From: Desulfosporosinus sp. UBA4726
Lineage (GTDB): Bacteria > Bacillota > Desulfitobacteriia > Desulfitobacteriales > Desulfitobacteriaceae
DNA length: 23,712 bases
Direction of reading: 5' to 3'
NCBI GenBank assembly: GCA_002404215.1
Contig: DHJG01000180.1
Span: forward strand, 4,827 to 28,538
Shown here: positions 1 through 6,842 of the stretch, piece by piece
Position numbering within the stretch: the first letter of the stretch is position 1
How the letters are laid out: each line of letters opens with the position of its first letter
The notes under the pieces: model-generated
What the model was told of the DNA's origin: nothing
The model's database searches: none
Seen by the model: the letters and a program-made list of their open reading frames with translations, nothing else
Program-made: the position numbers and the translations under genes

Positions 1-38
1 AGCCTAGGATGGCGAGAAGGGACTGCCGTTGCCTGCGG

Positions 39-61
39 CTTGGCGCCAGCCAAGTTTTCTT
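39..61 (+). terminator. Rho-independent terminator of an unseen upstream gene
   Basis: A perfect 6-bp stem, CTTGGC (39-44) with GCCAAG (49-54), closes a GCCA loop and is followed by TTTTCTT. It lies just upstream of the radA-like gene and most likely ends a gene whose 3' end is at or before the window edge. Because it sits inside the longest open frame (from position 9), it also argues that the radA-like protein starts further downstream. Confidence 0.6.
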
Positions 62-92
62 AATTTTTAATTTCATAGAAATGGGGCATTGT

Positions 93-1460
93 ATGAAGAA
101 CCGGGTTATTTATAGATGTTCTAATTGCGGTTATGAAGGACCAAAGTGGATGGGGAAGTGCCAGAACTGTGATGAATGGAACACGTTTGAAGAACTGATA
201 AGCCAACCCAAAATGAATTCCGATCCTATCAGAAGAAAGACGTCTGCCAAAAGGTTATCTGAGGTCGTATCAGGGAATAGTGATAGAATTGTTACGAGTA
301 TAAGTGAATTTAATCGAGTTCTAGGCGGTGGAATTGTAAAAGACTCGATAATTATTTTGACAGCCAGACCAGGCGCAGGAAAATCGACGTTGCTTTTACA
401 GGTGGCAGACGATGTTGCTTCAAAGGGATACAAGGTTTTATATGCTTCTGCCGAAGAAAGCGACAGTCAAATCAAAAGTAGGTCTGATAGAATCCTAAAC
501 GGGATTACGAGTAACATTTGGATTTACTCTGATACAAGCATGAACAATGTTCTGGCCTCAGTTGATGAACTTGATCCTGATTTAATTATCATAGACAGTA
601 TTCAAACCTTTAATCTTGAAGAACATAATTCTCGGCCTGGATCTCCTATTCAGACAATGGAGTGCGCTAACGAACTCTTGAAAATAGCAAAGAGCAGTAG
701 CCGCCCTAGAGCAGTGATTATGGTCGGACAAATGACTAAGGACGATGAAATTGCAGGACTTCGGGCCTTAGAACATTTGGTAGATGCTGTTCTAATCCTG
801 AATGGGGAAAATGGGGAAGAATTGCGGGGAGCATGGTGTTCGAAAAACAGGTTCGGCAGTACTGGGGAAATAGGCTTTTTTTCAATGACCGAACAAGGGA
901 TGGTTTCTATTGATAACCCTTCTGAGTTCTTCATGACCCAAAGAGGAGATGGACAAAAAGTTTCGGGCAGCGCATTAACAGTGATAAAAGAGGGGTCACG
1001 TCCCATTATCGTCGAAATTGAAAGTCTCGTATCGAAGTCTTTTACACCCTATCCGTCAAGAATCGCAGAGTGCTTGAGAAGAGACCAATTAAACACAATG
1101 ATATCTATATTGGAACAAAGGGGTAAAATTAACCTATACGATAAAAATGTAGTAATAAAAACAACCGGAGGACTCCAACTTAAAGAACAATCGGTAAGCT
1201 TAGCAATTATCATGTGTATTGTTTCCTCTGTGAAAGATAAAGCTATTCCAAATGATACAGTTTTTGTTGCGGATGTAGGACTTACCGGAGAACTTAAAAA
1301 AGTTCCTTCGATTGATGCTAGACTACGAGAAATAGACAGAATGGGGTTTAAGCGAGTCTACGTTGCCAAAAACACTGTAAGAGATCTATCGAGATTCAAG
1401 AGTATTGAAATAATAGAGCTTAACACTTTGTACGATGTAATTGTGCACCTGAATATGTAA
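93..1460 (+). CDS. radA: RadA-like DNA repair ATPase (divergent)
   Basis: RadA is a RecA-like ATPase that helps process recombination intermediates at branched DNA. From the ATG at 93 the protein is 455 residues, the usual family length. It has a C4 zinc finger (C9, C12, C23, C26), a Walker A motif ARPGAGKST (91-99, K97), the RadA-specific KNRFG motif (251-255) and a C-terminal Lon-like domain with VGLTGE. The frame is open back to position 9, but an upstream terminator lies in that part. A GGGG tract at 83-86 gives the ATG at 93 a usable ribosome site. Several normally firm positions differ from what I know of Firmicutes RadA: the P-loop lacks the usual GDPGIGKS form, and IAGLRALEH replaces IAGPRVLEH. 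By eye more than half of its arginine codons are AGA or AGG, unlike the genes downstream, and the gene is more AT-rich. It may be a second or transferred radA copy. No disA follows it. Family call is sure; orthology is not. Confidence 0.85.
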   Translation: MKNRVIYRCSNCGYEGPKWMGKCQNCDEWNTFEELISQPKMNSDPIRRKTSAKRLSEVVSGNSDRIVTSISEFNRVLGGGIVKDSIIILTARPGAGKSTLLLQVADDVASKGYKVLYASAEESDSQIKSRSDRILNGITSNIWIYSDTSMNNVLASVDELDPDLIIIDSIQTFNLEEHNSRPGSPIQTMECANELLKIAKSSSRPRAVIMVGQMTKDDEIAGLRALEHLVDAVLILNGENGEELRGAWCSKNRFGSTGEIGFFSMTEQGMVSIDNPSEFFMTQRGDGQKVSGSALTVIKEGSRPIIVEIESLVSKSFTPYPSRIAECLRRDQLNTMISILEQRGKINLYDKNVVIKTTGGLQLKEQSVSLAIIMCIVSSVKDKAIPNDTVFVADVGLTGELKKVPSIDARLREIDRMGFKRVYVAKNTVRDLSRFKSIEIIELNTLYDVIVHLNM

Positions 1461-1468
1461 GGAACGAA

Positions 1469-1498
1469 TAAAAAAAGCTCCTGTAAAAACAGGAGCTT
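1469..1498 (-). terminator. Terminator of the minus-strand gene
   Basis: A perfect 10-bp stem (1475-1484 with 1489-1498, AAAA loop on the plus strand) is followed on the minus strand by a run of T (plus-strand A tract at 1469-1474). It lies between two convergent genes and serves the minus-strand gene. On the plus strand there is no T tract after the stem, so it should stop radA transcription only weakly. Confidence 0.8.
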
Positions 1499-1504
1499 AA
1501 TAGC

Positions 1505-1897
1505 TCAGGTTAGATTAAAAATGGTGAGAGTTTGGAGTTTTTTGTATTCTTGGTAGAGGACATCGCTCAGAGAAATGTCTAAGGCGTTAGATAGTGCGGC
1601 TATATAAAACAGTTGTTTACCCAATTCTGCTTCTATGATGTCTCGGCAGTTATCGCAAAGATATTCTTCGATCTGGCTGTCCAAGAGCTCTTTTAAATCG
1701 GCGAGGCTTGCATCTGGGGGGATGGATTTCTTATGCGCATTCACTGCAATGCAGCCGCAACTTGTCACCGATTTAACAACGGCGCGATTAACACGCGCTG
1801 ACGTTTCTTGCCCTTTGGACAAGATGTCTAAAATGCTTTGATGTCGAATTAACAGAGATTTTACCGTGCTCTGGAATTGGTCAGTGAGTTGTTCCAT
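1505..1897 (-). CDS. Conserved small protein of unknown function with CxC and CxxC pairs
   Basis: I do not recognise a function. The protein is 130 residues from the ATG at 1897, which has AGGAG at good spacing; the longer GTG start at 1912 has its ribosome site too close. It looks soluble and helical, with no signal peptide or membrane segment. Four cysteines form two close pairs, C47/C49 (SCGC) and C81/C84 (CDNC), which could bind a metal, though that is inference. The last third (LFYIAALSNALDISLSDVLYQEYKK region) recalls the helical core of MazG-like proteins. From memory, similar Clostridia proteins are sometimes labelled DUF1573; I cannot verify this. It is read against all its neighbours, has its own consensus promoter with inverted repeats over it, and its own terminator, so it is a regulated single-gene unit. 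That makes a chance open frame unlikely. Confidence 0.75.
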   Translation of the reverse strand: MEQLTDQFQSTVKSLLIRHQSILDILSKGQETSARVNRAVVKSVTSCGCIAVNAHKKSIPPDASLADLKELLDSQIEEYLCDNCRDIIEAELGKQLFYIAALSNALDISLSDVLYQEYKKLQTLTIFNLT

Positions 1898-1920
1898 GTG
1901 TGCTCTCCTCACTCCTTTCT

Positions 1921-1945
1921 GCCATCTCTATTATACCGAGATGGC
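1921..1945. promoter_or_regulatory. Inverted repeat over the -10 box, candidate operator
   Basis: GCCATCTC (1921-1928) and GAGATGGC (1938-1945) are perfect 8-bp inverted arms separated by 9 nt that hold the minus-strand -10 box (1930-1935). A second 6-bp repeat, CTGTTG (1950-1955) and CAACAG (1964-1969), overlaps the -35 box. The repeats start upstream of the expected transcript, so they look like protein-binding sites and not RNA hairpins. The repressor is unknown. Confidence 0.45.
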
Positions 1946-1959
1946 TGGGCTGTTGTCAA
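1930..1959 (-). promoter_or_regulatory. SigmaA-type promoter of the minus-strand gene
   Basis: On the minus strand TTGACA (plus 1954-1959) and TATAAT (plus 1930-1935) are separated by 18 nt. Both boxes are perfect consensus. The start would fall near 1923, about 25 nt before the ATG at 1897. Confidence 0.8.
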
Positions 1960-1992
1960 TTTTCAACAGGTCAAAAGGAAGAAAATAGGAAA

Positions 1993-2022
1993 TTGACAGG
2001 CTAAAGACTTGTATGATATAAT
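1993..2022 (+). promoter_or_regulatory. carD upstream promoter
   Basis: TTGACA (1993-1998) and TATAAT (2017-2022) are separated by 18 nt. It lies 10 nt upstream of a second promoter for the same gene and would give a leader of about 50 nt. Confidence 0.65.
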
Positions 2023-2031
2023 TTTAAAATT

Positions 2032-2060
2032 TTGACCCGGGCTAGGTTACTTGCTATAAT
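2032..2060 (+). promoter_or_regulatory. carD proximal promoter, extended -10
   Basis: TTGACC (2032-2037), 17-nt spacer, TATAAT (2055-2060) preceded by TGC, an extended -10. The expected start near 2067 falls at the edge of the ribosome site (AAGGGGG, 2067-2073), so the leader would be only about 14 nt. Confidence 0.75.
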
Positions 2061-2080
2061 GTAAATAAGGGGGTGGCTGA

Positions 2081-2563
2081 ATGTTTAAGATTGGTGACAA
2101 AGTTGTGTATCCAATGCATGGTGCCGGTATTATTGAGTCGATTGAAGAACGGGAAGTTCTTGGAGAGAAACGCCAATATTATGTAATGCATTTACCAGTG
2201 GGGAATATGAAATTATTTATTCCGTTGAACAATGTGGAAAATCTGGGTTTGCGGCAAGTGATTTCTCCCACCATGGTTAAAGATGTGTTAGAGGTGTTGA
2301 AAACTAAAGATACGGCAGCTACCCTAGCCTGGAATCGTCGTTATCGTGCGAACTTAGAAAAGATCAAGAGTGGAAACATTTTTGAAGTTGCAAACGTTGT
2401 TCGCAGTCTTGCTCAAAGGGATAACGAAAAGGGCCTTTCGACTGGTGAAAAAAAGATGTACGAAAATGCCTGCCAAATCTTAATTAGTGAACTCGTTTTG
2501 ACCGAAGGCTCTGAAGAAGAAGCTGTTAGACAATGGCTTTCGAAGGCTTTGATTTTGGCTTAG
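2081..2563 (+). CDS. carD: CarD/CdnL-family RNA polymerase-binding regulator
   Basis: CarD-family proteins bind the RNA polymerase beta subunit through an N-terminal Tudor-like domain and stabilise the open promoter complex through a helical C-terminal domain. The 160-residue protein starts with MFKIGDKVVYPMHGAGII, the family opening. It keeps the tryptophan that wedges at the upstream edge of the bubble (W84 in AWNRRYRAN, matching W85 of the mycobacterial protein) and the C-terminal signature around RDNEKGLSTGEKKM (113-126). The ATG follows an AAGGGGG ribosome site. It has two promoters of its own and is followed by 260 nt without a gene and then a new promoter, so it probably forms a single-gene unit. 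In this window it shares the locus with its target: rpoB lies 14 kb downstream. Which promoters it controls here cannot be read from sequence. Confidence 0.93.
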   Translation: MFKIGDKVVYPMHGAGIIESIEEREVLGEKRQYYVMHLPVGNMKLFIPLNNVENLGLRQVISPTMVKDVLEVLKTKDTAATLAWNRRYRANLEKIKSGNIFEVANVVRSLAQRDNEKGLSTGEKKMYENACQILISELVLTEGSEEEAVRQWLSKALILA

Positions 2564-2727
2564 CTCCTCTCCATCTTTGGTAAGCGCTCCTAACGTCCGT
2601 GGCTAGCAGTTGCTTCTCTCCATCATGGCACCTAGCCATCAGACCTCTGGTAGGCGATTAGTTTCAAATTTAGACTTGCTACCTTGAAAATAATCTATTT
2701 TTCTTCTTTGTGGTGTCGTATGAACGC

Positions 2728-2784
2728 AAGTAAAAGGGGAAAAAATCCCTTTACTTGAAAATTAATGGTGATTAAAAGTATAAT
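2728..2784 (+). promoter_or_regulatory. Promoter of the PIN/TRAM-ispD-ispF-gltX unit, with upstream hairpin
   Basis: TTGAAA (2755-2760) and TATAAT (2779-2784) have an 18-nt spacer; the start would be near 2791. A hairpin with one bulged A (2728-2738 with 2747-2756) ends on the -35 box, without a T tract after it, so it is not a convincing terminator. The rest of the gap from 2564 holds only weak, long-loop repeats (TGGCTAG at 2600, CTAGCCA at 2632) and no gene I can support. Confidence 0.65.
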
Positions 2785-2824
2785 GGGAAAGACTTTTAGT
2801 CACACTATATTAAAAGGAGGTGAA

Positions 2825-3997
2825 ATGATGATACGCAATTTAATACGCGGCATCATCACTCTGTTATTCGGTGCATTAGGATTCTATCTCGATAATTTAT
2901 TTCTTAGCCTCAATCTCTTACAATCCCTGGGATGGAACTTACCAATTGTCTGGACATACGCAACGATGACTATTCTATTCGTGATTATCGGGTTTTTGGT
3001 TGCGCCGATCAGTATCCGTTCTTTTCTTATCTTAATGCGCTGGATGGATTCACAATTAACTAGGGTACCCACGCATGATCTGATGAGTGGTGCTGTTGGA
3101 GGGATTATTGGACTTATTATTTCGACTTTATTTAGCAGTTCATTTGTTGGGATTTCATTTTTTGGACCACTTTTGGCGGTGCTCCTGAGCATCTTCTTAG
3201 GGTATCTGGGTTTGACAATCGGAATGAAGCGTAAAGAAGATGTACTGGGATTTTTCAACTTTTTACCTAAATTTCGTGATCGAGGAGATAAAGCCGATAA
3301 AGTTGAAAAACAAAAGGATGATAAGGCTGATCGTACCATTGATACGATGCATTATAAAATTCTGGACACCAGTGTAATTATTGATGGACGGATCGCAGAT
3401 ATCGTTAAGACTGGATTTATAGAAGGTATATTGCTCATTCCAAGTTTTGTCTTGGAGGAGCTTCGACACATCGCAGATTCTTCAGACTTACTAAAACGAA
3501 ATCGCGGGCGCAGAGGCCTTGATATTCTTAATCAAATTTCTAAGGAAACAGTGATCAAAGTTCATATTCATGAACAGGACTTTGATGACATAAATGAAGT
3601 CGACAGTAAACTAGTGCGCTTAGGTCAGGTGTTATCATCGCCGCTTTTAACCAACGATTATAACCTCAATAAAGTAGCTGAACTTCAAGGGGTTAAGGTT
3701 TTAAACATCAATGAATTGGCTAATGCCCTTAAACCGATCGTTTTGCCTGGCGAAGAAATGCTAGTCCAAGTGATGAAAGAAGGAAAAGAGCCTGGACAGG
3801 GCGTCGCTTATCTGGATGATGGAACGATGATCGTGGTGGATATGGGGCGACGCTATATGGGACAGAACGTCACCGTTTTAGTAACAAGTGTTCTACAGAC
3901 TGCAGCAGGTCGCATGATATTTGCCAAGCCAAAAAGTGTCTTGGAAAAAAAACGGATGGGCCTTCCTTCCAATGATGAGATGAACGCGATTGGCTAA
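2825..3997 (+). CDS. yacL: Membrane-anchored PIN/TRAM-domain protein (YacL family)
   Basis: The 390-residue protein has four predicted membrane segments (about 8-30, 41-62, 85-108 and 112-133) and a charged linker rich in K and D (about 135-172). A PIN domain follows, starting at ILDTSVIIDGRIAD with D181 and further acidic residues in VLEELRH and TNDYN. The C-terminal TRAM domain covers about 310-370. PIN domains are Mg-dependent ribonuclease folds and TRAM domains bind RNA, so a membrane-tethered RNase is the family expectation; its substrate is not known to me. The start is taken at 2825 after AAAGGAGGTG; the next codon is also ATG (2828) and gives 7-nt spacing. The longer frame from GTG 2765 is rejected. 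In B. subtilis yacL follows disA and precedes ispD; here carD is upstream and ispD overlaps its 3' end by 8 nt. Confidence 0.9.
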   Translation: MMIRNLIRGIITLLFGALGFYLDNLFLSLNLLQSLGWNLPIVWTYATMTILFVIIGFLVAPISIRSFLILMRWMDSQLTRVPTHDLMSGAVGGIIGLIISTLFSSSFVGISFFGPLLAVLLSIFLGYLGLTIGMKRKEDVLGFFNFLPKFRDRGDKADKVEKQKDDKADRTIDTMHYKILDTSVIIDGRIADIVKTGFIEGILLIPSFVLEELRHIADSSDLLKRNRGRRGLDILNQISKETVIKVHIHEQDFDDINEVDSKLVRLGQVLSSPLLTNDYNLNKVAELQGVKVLNINELANALKPIVLPGEEMLVQVMKEGKEPGQGVAYLDDGTMIVVDMGRRYMGQNVTVLVTSVLQTAAGRMIFAKPKSVLEKKRMGLPSNDEMNAIG

Positions 3998-4682
3998 GAT
4001 AGGGGTCGTTATTCCCGCAGCTGGTCAGGGGAAACGTATGGGAGTCGGATGTAACAAGCAATTTCTTACCTTAATGGGGCATCCGATCTTGGCTCGTGTG
4101 ATCAAACTTTTCGAGGACTCTGAATATGTTTCTGAAATTGTTATTGTAGGAGCAGTGAACGATATTCCTGTTATTCAAGAACTCGTTCAGAGCTACAAAT
4201 TTGACAAAGTTTTGCCCATATGTATCGGAGGAGTGCAACGTCAAGATTCCGTTCGCGCAGGGGTTCAAGCTTTAAGTACCACTATCCAACGGGTAGTGGT
4301 ACATGATGGAGCGAGGCCCCTTTTGACATTGCGAGAATTTAACCGATTTATGGAAGAAACGGAGAAATTTTCAGCGGCAATTATGGGGATACCACTCAAA
4401 GATACTGTGAAGAGGATTGATACCTCTGGCAAAGTATTAGAAACCCCGCCGCGTGAATTTTTGCGGGCGGTACAGACGCCTCAAATCTTTGACCGTGGGA
4501 TCTTAGCGGAGGCACATCATCAAGCAGCTTCCGTGGGGTATTATGGCACAGATGATGCGACTTTGCTTGAATGGATCGGGTATCCAGTTCATATAGTAGA
4601 GGGTTCACAGGAAAATATTAAGGTAACCACGCCGGATGATTTGTGGTTAGCTGAAAGAATACTTGCGATGCGTGATGAGTAA
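3990..4682 (+). CDS. ispD: 2-C-methyl-D-erythritol 4-phosphate cytidylyltransferase
   Basis: IspD transfers CMP from CTP to methylerythritol phosphate, the third step of the MEP route to isoprenoids. The 230-residue protein has the nucleotide-binding PAAGQGKRMG (9-18), NKQF (22-25), the VVHDGARPL motif, KDTVKR, TPQIF and the C-terminal ENIKVTTPDD, in the order of the family and at normal length. The start is TTG at 3990, overlapping the end of the PIN/TRAM gene by 8 nt. The ribosome site is weak (GATGAGATGA), so translation is probably coupled to the gene before. Using the first in-frame ATG (M17) would cut off the nucleotide-binding loop, which supports the TTG. It is followed by a REP-like repeat and ispF, the enzyme two steps later in the same pathway. 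Confidence 0.96.
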   Translation: MAKIGVVIPAAGQGKRMGVGCNKQFLTLMGHPILARVIKLFEDSEYVSEIVIVGAVNDIPVIQELVQSYKFDKVLPICIGGVQRQDSVRAGVQALSTTIQRVVVHDGARPLLTLREFNRFMEETEKFSAAIMGIPLKDTVKRIDTSGKVLETPPREFLRAVQTPQIFDRGILAEAHHQAASVGYYGTDDATLLEWIGYPVHIVEGSQENIKVTTPDDLWLAERILAMRDE

Positions 4683-4696
4683 TGTGGACTTCTGGG

Positions 4697-4777
4697 TTAG
4701 ACAAGGGGACGGTTCTCTTGTCTAAATAGAAAGAGTCAGACAGGGGAACCGTCCCCTTGTCTGCCCTTGTCTGACTC
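4697..4777. repeat. REP-like pair of inverted hairpin repeats
   Basis: Unit A (4697-4725) is a hairpin with perfect 9-bp arms TTAGACAAG and CTTGTCTAA around a GGGGACGGTT core. Unit B (4733-4777) carries the same core in reverse complement (AACCGTCCCC). It can fold either through its inner arms (4737-4747 with 4752-4763) or through outer 10-bp arms GAGTCAGACA (4733-4742) and TGTCTGACTC (4768-4777), which extend by further pairs. CCCTTGTCTG is duplicated in tandem (4754-4763 and 4764-4773). The GGGGACGGTT-type core flanked by GACA/TGTC resembles dispersed repeats that I recall from Clostridia genomes next to RAYT (REP-associated tyrosine) transposases. No transposase is in the window. It fills the ispD-ispF gap. 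Confidence 0.7.
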
Positions 4778-4796
4778 CGAACCACGAGAAAGGGTG

Positions 4797-5300
4797 TTGT
4801 ATATAAAAGTTGGAATTGGATACGATGTGCACGCTTTGGTTGAGGGACGACCTTTGATTCTTGGAGGCGTAGAAATTCCTTATGATCGTGGCTTGCTTGG
4901 TCACTCGGATGCTGATGTTCTTATACATGCGATTATGGATTCTCTGTTAGGGGCCTTGGCCTTAGGGGATATCGGGGCCCATTTCCCGGATGATGATCCT
5001 CGTTATCGTGGGATATCAAGTCTTACTTTATTGGAGCACGTCATGGAACTCATCAAAGCACAGGGGTATCGACTGGGAAATATGGATAGTATCATAATGG
5101 CAGAGCGACCTAAACTAGCCTCATTTATTGCACAGATGCGGGTTAATCTTGCACGAGTTATGAATATAGACGAATCCTGTGTGTCAGTGAAAGCTACTAC
5201 AACCGAACGCTTAGGGTTTGTTGGACGAGAAGAAGGAATAGCTGCCCAAGCAATCGTTAGTTTAGAAAAGTTGGAGGATGATTATGGAAATTCGCGTTAG
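4797..5300 (+). CDS. ispF: 2-C-methyl-D-erythritol 2,4-cyclodiphosphate synthase
   Basis: IspF cyclises CDP-methylerythritol 2-phosphate to MEcPP with release of CMP. The metal ligands are visible: D10 and H12 in YDVH and H44 in VLIHA. The conserved HSDAD, LGDIGAHFPDDD and the C-terminal TTTERLGFVGRE are also present. The start is uncertain. The frame is open to a TTG at 4767 that lies inside the REP-like repeat, but homologues begin just before the VGIGYDVH motif. I therefore choose TTG 4797 (167 residues), a few bases after GAAAGGG; GTG 4794 is the alternative. No ATG is available. Its 3' end overlaps gltX by 17 nt, so the two are probably translated together. The repeat before it could affect transcript stability or folding around the start. 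Confidence 0.93.
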   Translation: MYIKVGIGYDVHALVEGRPLILGGVEIPYDRGLLGHSDADVLIHAIMDSLLGALALGDIGAHFPDDDPRYRGISSLTLLEHVMELIKAQGYRLGNMDSIIMAERPKLASFIAQMRVNLARVMNIDESCVSVKATTTERLGFVGREEGIAAQAIVSLEKLEDDYGNSR

Positions 5301-6747
5301 GTTTGCACCCAGCCCGACAGGTCCGCTTCACATCGGAGGGGCAAGATCCGCTTTATTTAATTATTTATGGGCCCGCAAAAATAAGGGAAAATTTATTGTC
5401 CGGAGTGAGGACACTGATTTAGAACGTTCCAGCCGGGAGTCAGAACAGAATATTTTGGCAGCGCTTCGTTGGCTAAATATTCAATGGGACGAGGGTATCG
5501 AGGTTGGTGGAGAGTATGGTCCTTATCGTCAAACGGAACGCTTAGAGCTTTACCGGGAATATACTAAGAAGTTAATGGATAATGGGCACGCCTACTTCTG
5601 CTACTGTTCGGAGGAAGAGTTAGAACAAGAAAGGCAAGTCCTAATTTCCAAAGGGGAAACGCCACGCTATTTGGGCAAGTGTCGTCACTTAACGTCTGAG
5701 CAAAGAGCTACATTAGAGGCAGAAGGCCGTAAGCCTGTTGTGCGTTTCCGTGTACCAGAAGGGCAAGCAATTCATATTAATGATCAGGTTCGTGGGGATG
5801 TAGTTTTTGATAGTAATGGGATTGGGGATTACGTCATTGTAAAATCGGATGGGATTCCCACCTATAATTTTGCAGTTGTCGTCGATGACACTACCATGAA
5901 AATTACGCATATTATTCGTGGAGAGGAACATCTTTCCAATACACCGCGCCAAGTATTGATTTATCAAGCACTAGGTTTACCTGTGCCCGAATTTGCGCAT
6001 GTTTCCCTAATCCTTAATACAGAAGGAGGGAAAATGAGCAAACGGGACGGAGATACAGCGGTCATGGACTATCAGAAAAAAGGATATCTCCCGGAAGCCA
6101 TTGTAAACTTTATTGCCTTCCTTGGCTGGGCACCTTCAGGAGAAGAAGAATTCTATACCCTAGATGAATTAGCAGAAATCTTTTCCTTAGATCGTGTTTC
6201 CAAGAGCCCAGCTGTTTTTGACATCCAAAAGCTGAATTACATTAACGCCCATTATATTAAAAAATCTGCGCCTGAACGCCTGGCTGAATTAGCGTTACCC
6301 CATGTGCAGGAAATGGGCATTCTTCCTCAAGCGGAACGGTCCATTGAACAACAGCAATGGTTTATTGGCTTTATTGAGGCGATTTCTGAGAAAATATCCT
6401 ATATGGCAGAAGTTAAGGATTTCGTTCATTATTTCCACGGAGAGGTCCCCTTGGAGCCCGAAGGGGAAGCTCTGGAGGTGCTCAGAGGCGAGCAGGTACC
6501 TGGCGTTTTGGCTTTATTCAGGGAAAAGGTACTGGAAGCTGTGCCGCTCTCTGCGGCAGCAGTTAAAGTTCTCTTGAAACAACTGACGAAAGAGTTAAAA
6601 CTGGGCGGCAAATTAGTATACATGCCACTTCGGGTGACGTTGACAGGACAGATGCATGGGCCGGAGCTTTATGATATCATCCCGTTGCTTGGGCGCGAGA
6701 ATGTTTTAAAGCGGCTTGAAGTTACCAAAAAGCGTTATTTAAGCTGA
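5284..6747 (+). CDS. gltX: Glutamyl-tRNA synthetase
   Basis: GltX is a class I synthetase that charges tRNA-Glu. The 487-residue protein has the HIGH-type motif in PTGPLHIGGARS (H16) and KMSKR at 250-254, with the anticodon-binding helical domain in the C-terminal third. The start is ATG 5284, which has GGAGG six bases upstream; ATG 5278 lies directly on that site and is rejected. It overlaps ispF by 17 nt, as in many Firmicutes. In most Firmicutes this enzyme is non-discriminating and also loads Glu on tRNA-Gln for later amidation by GatCAB; that is family knowledge and is not visible here. No terminator follows, but a new promoter and a T-box separate it from cysE. Confidence 0.97.
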   Translation: MEIRVRFAPSPTGPLHIGGARSALFNYLWARKNKGKFIVRSEDTDLERSSRESEQNILAALRWLNIQWDEGIEVGGEYGPYRQTERLELYREYTKKLMDNGHAYFCYCSEEELEQERQVLISKGETPRYLGKCRHLTSEQRATLEAEGRKPVVRFRVPEGQAIHINDQVRGDVVFDSNGIGDYVIVKSDGIPTYNFAVVVDDTTMKITHIIRGEEHLSNTPRQVLIYQALGLPVPEFAHVSLILNTEGGKMSKRDGDTAVMDYQKKGYLPEAIVNFIAFLGWAPSGEEEFYTLDELAEIFSLDRVSKSPAVFDIQKLNYINAHYIKKSAPERLAELALPHVQEMGILPQAERSIEQQQWFIGFIEAISEKISYMAEVKDFVHYFHGEVPLEPEGEALEVLRGEQVPGVLALFREKVLEAVPLSAAAVKVLLKQLTKELKLGGKLVYMPLRVTLTGQMHGPELYDIIPLLGRENVLKRLEVTKKRYLS

Positions 6748-6772
6748 GGAAGAGACACTTTGCCCATTTTGA

Positions 6773-6801
6773 TTGACAGAGTTTAGAGTCTGACCTATAC
6801 T
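6773..6801 (+). promoter_or_regulatory. Promoter of the cysE T-box transcript
   Basis: TTGACA (6773-6778), 17-nt spacer, TATACT (6796-6801). The start would be near 6808, giving a leader of about 310 nt before cysE. Confidence 0.8.
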
Positions 6802-6842
6802 ATAAACTAATTCAACTTGCTTTAATTAGTTTAATATATGAT

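Noticed and set aside
9..92. N-terminal extension of the radA-like frame (28 residues)
   Set aside because: It contains a terminator hairpin and the true family start with the zinc finger begins at the ATG at 93.
2564..2754. A hidden small gene after carD
   Set aside because: Only a 20-codon frame from ATG 2625 is open, without a ribosome site.
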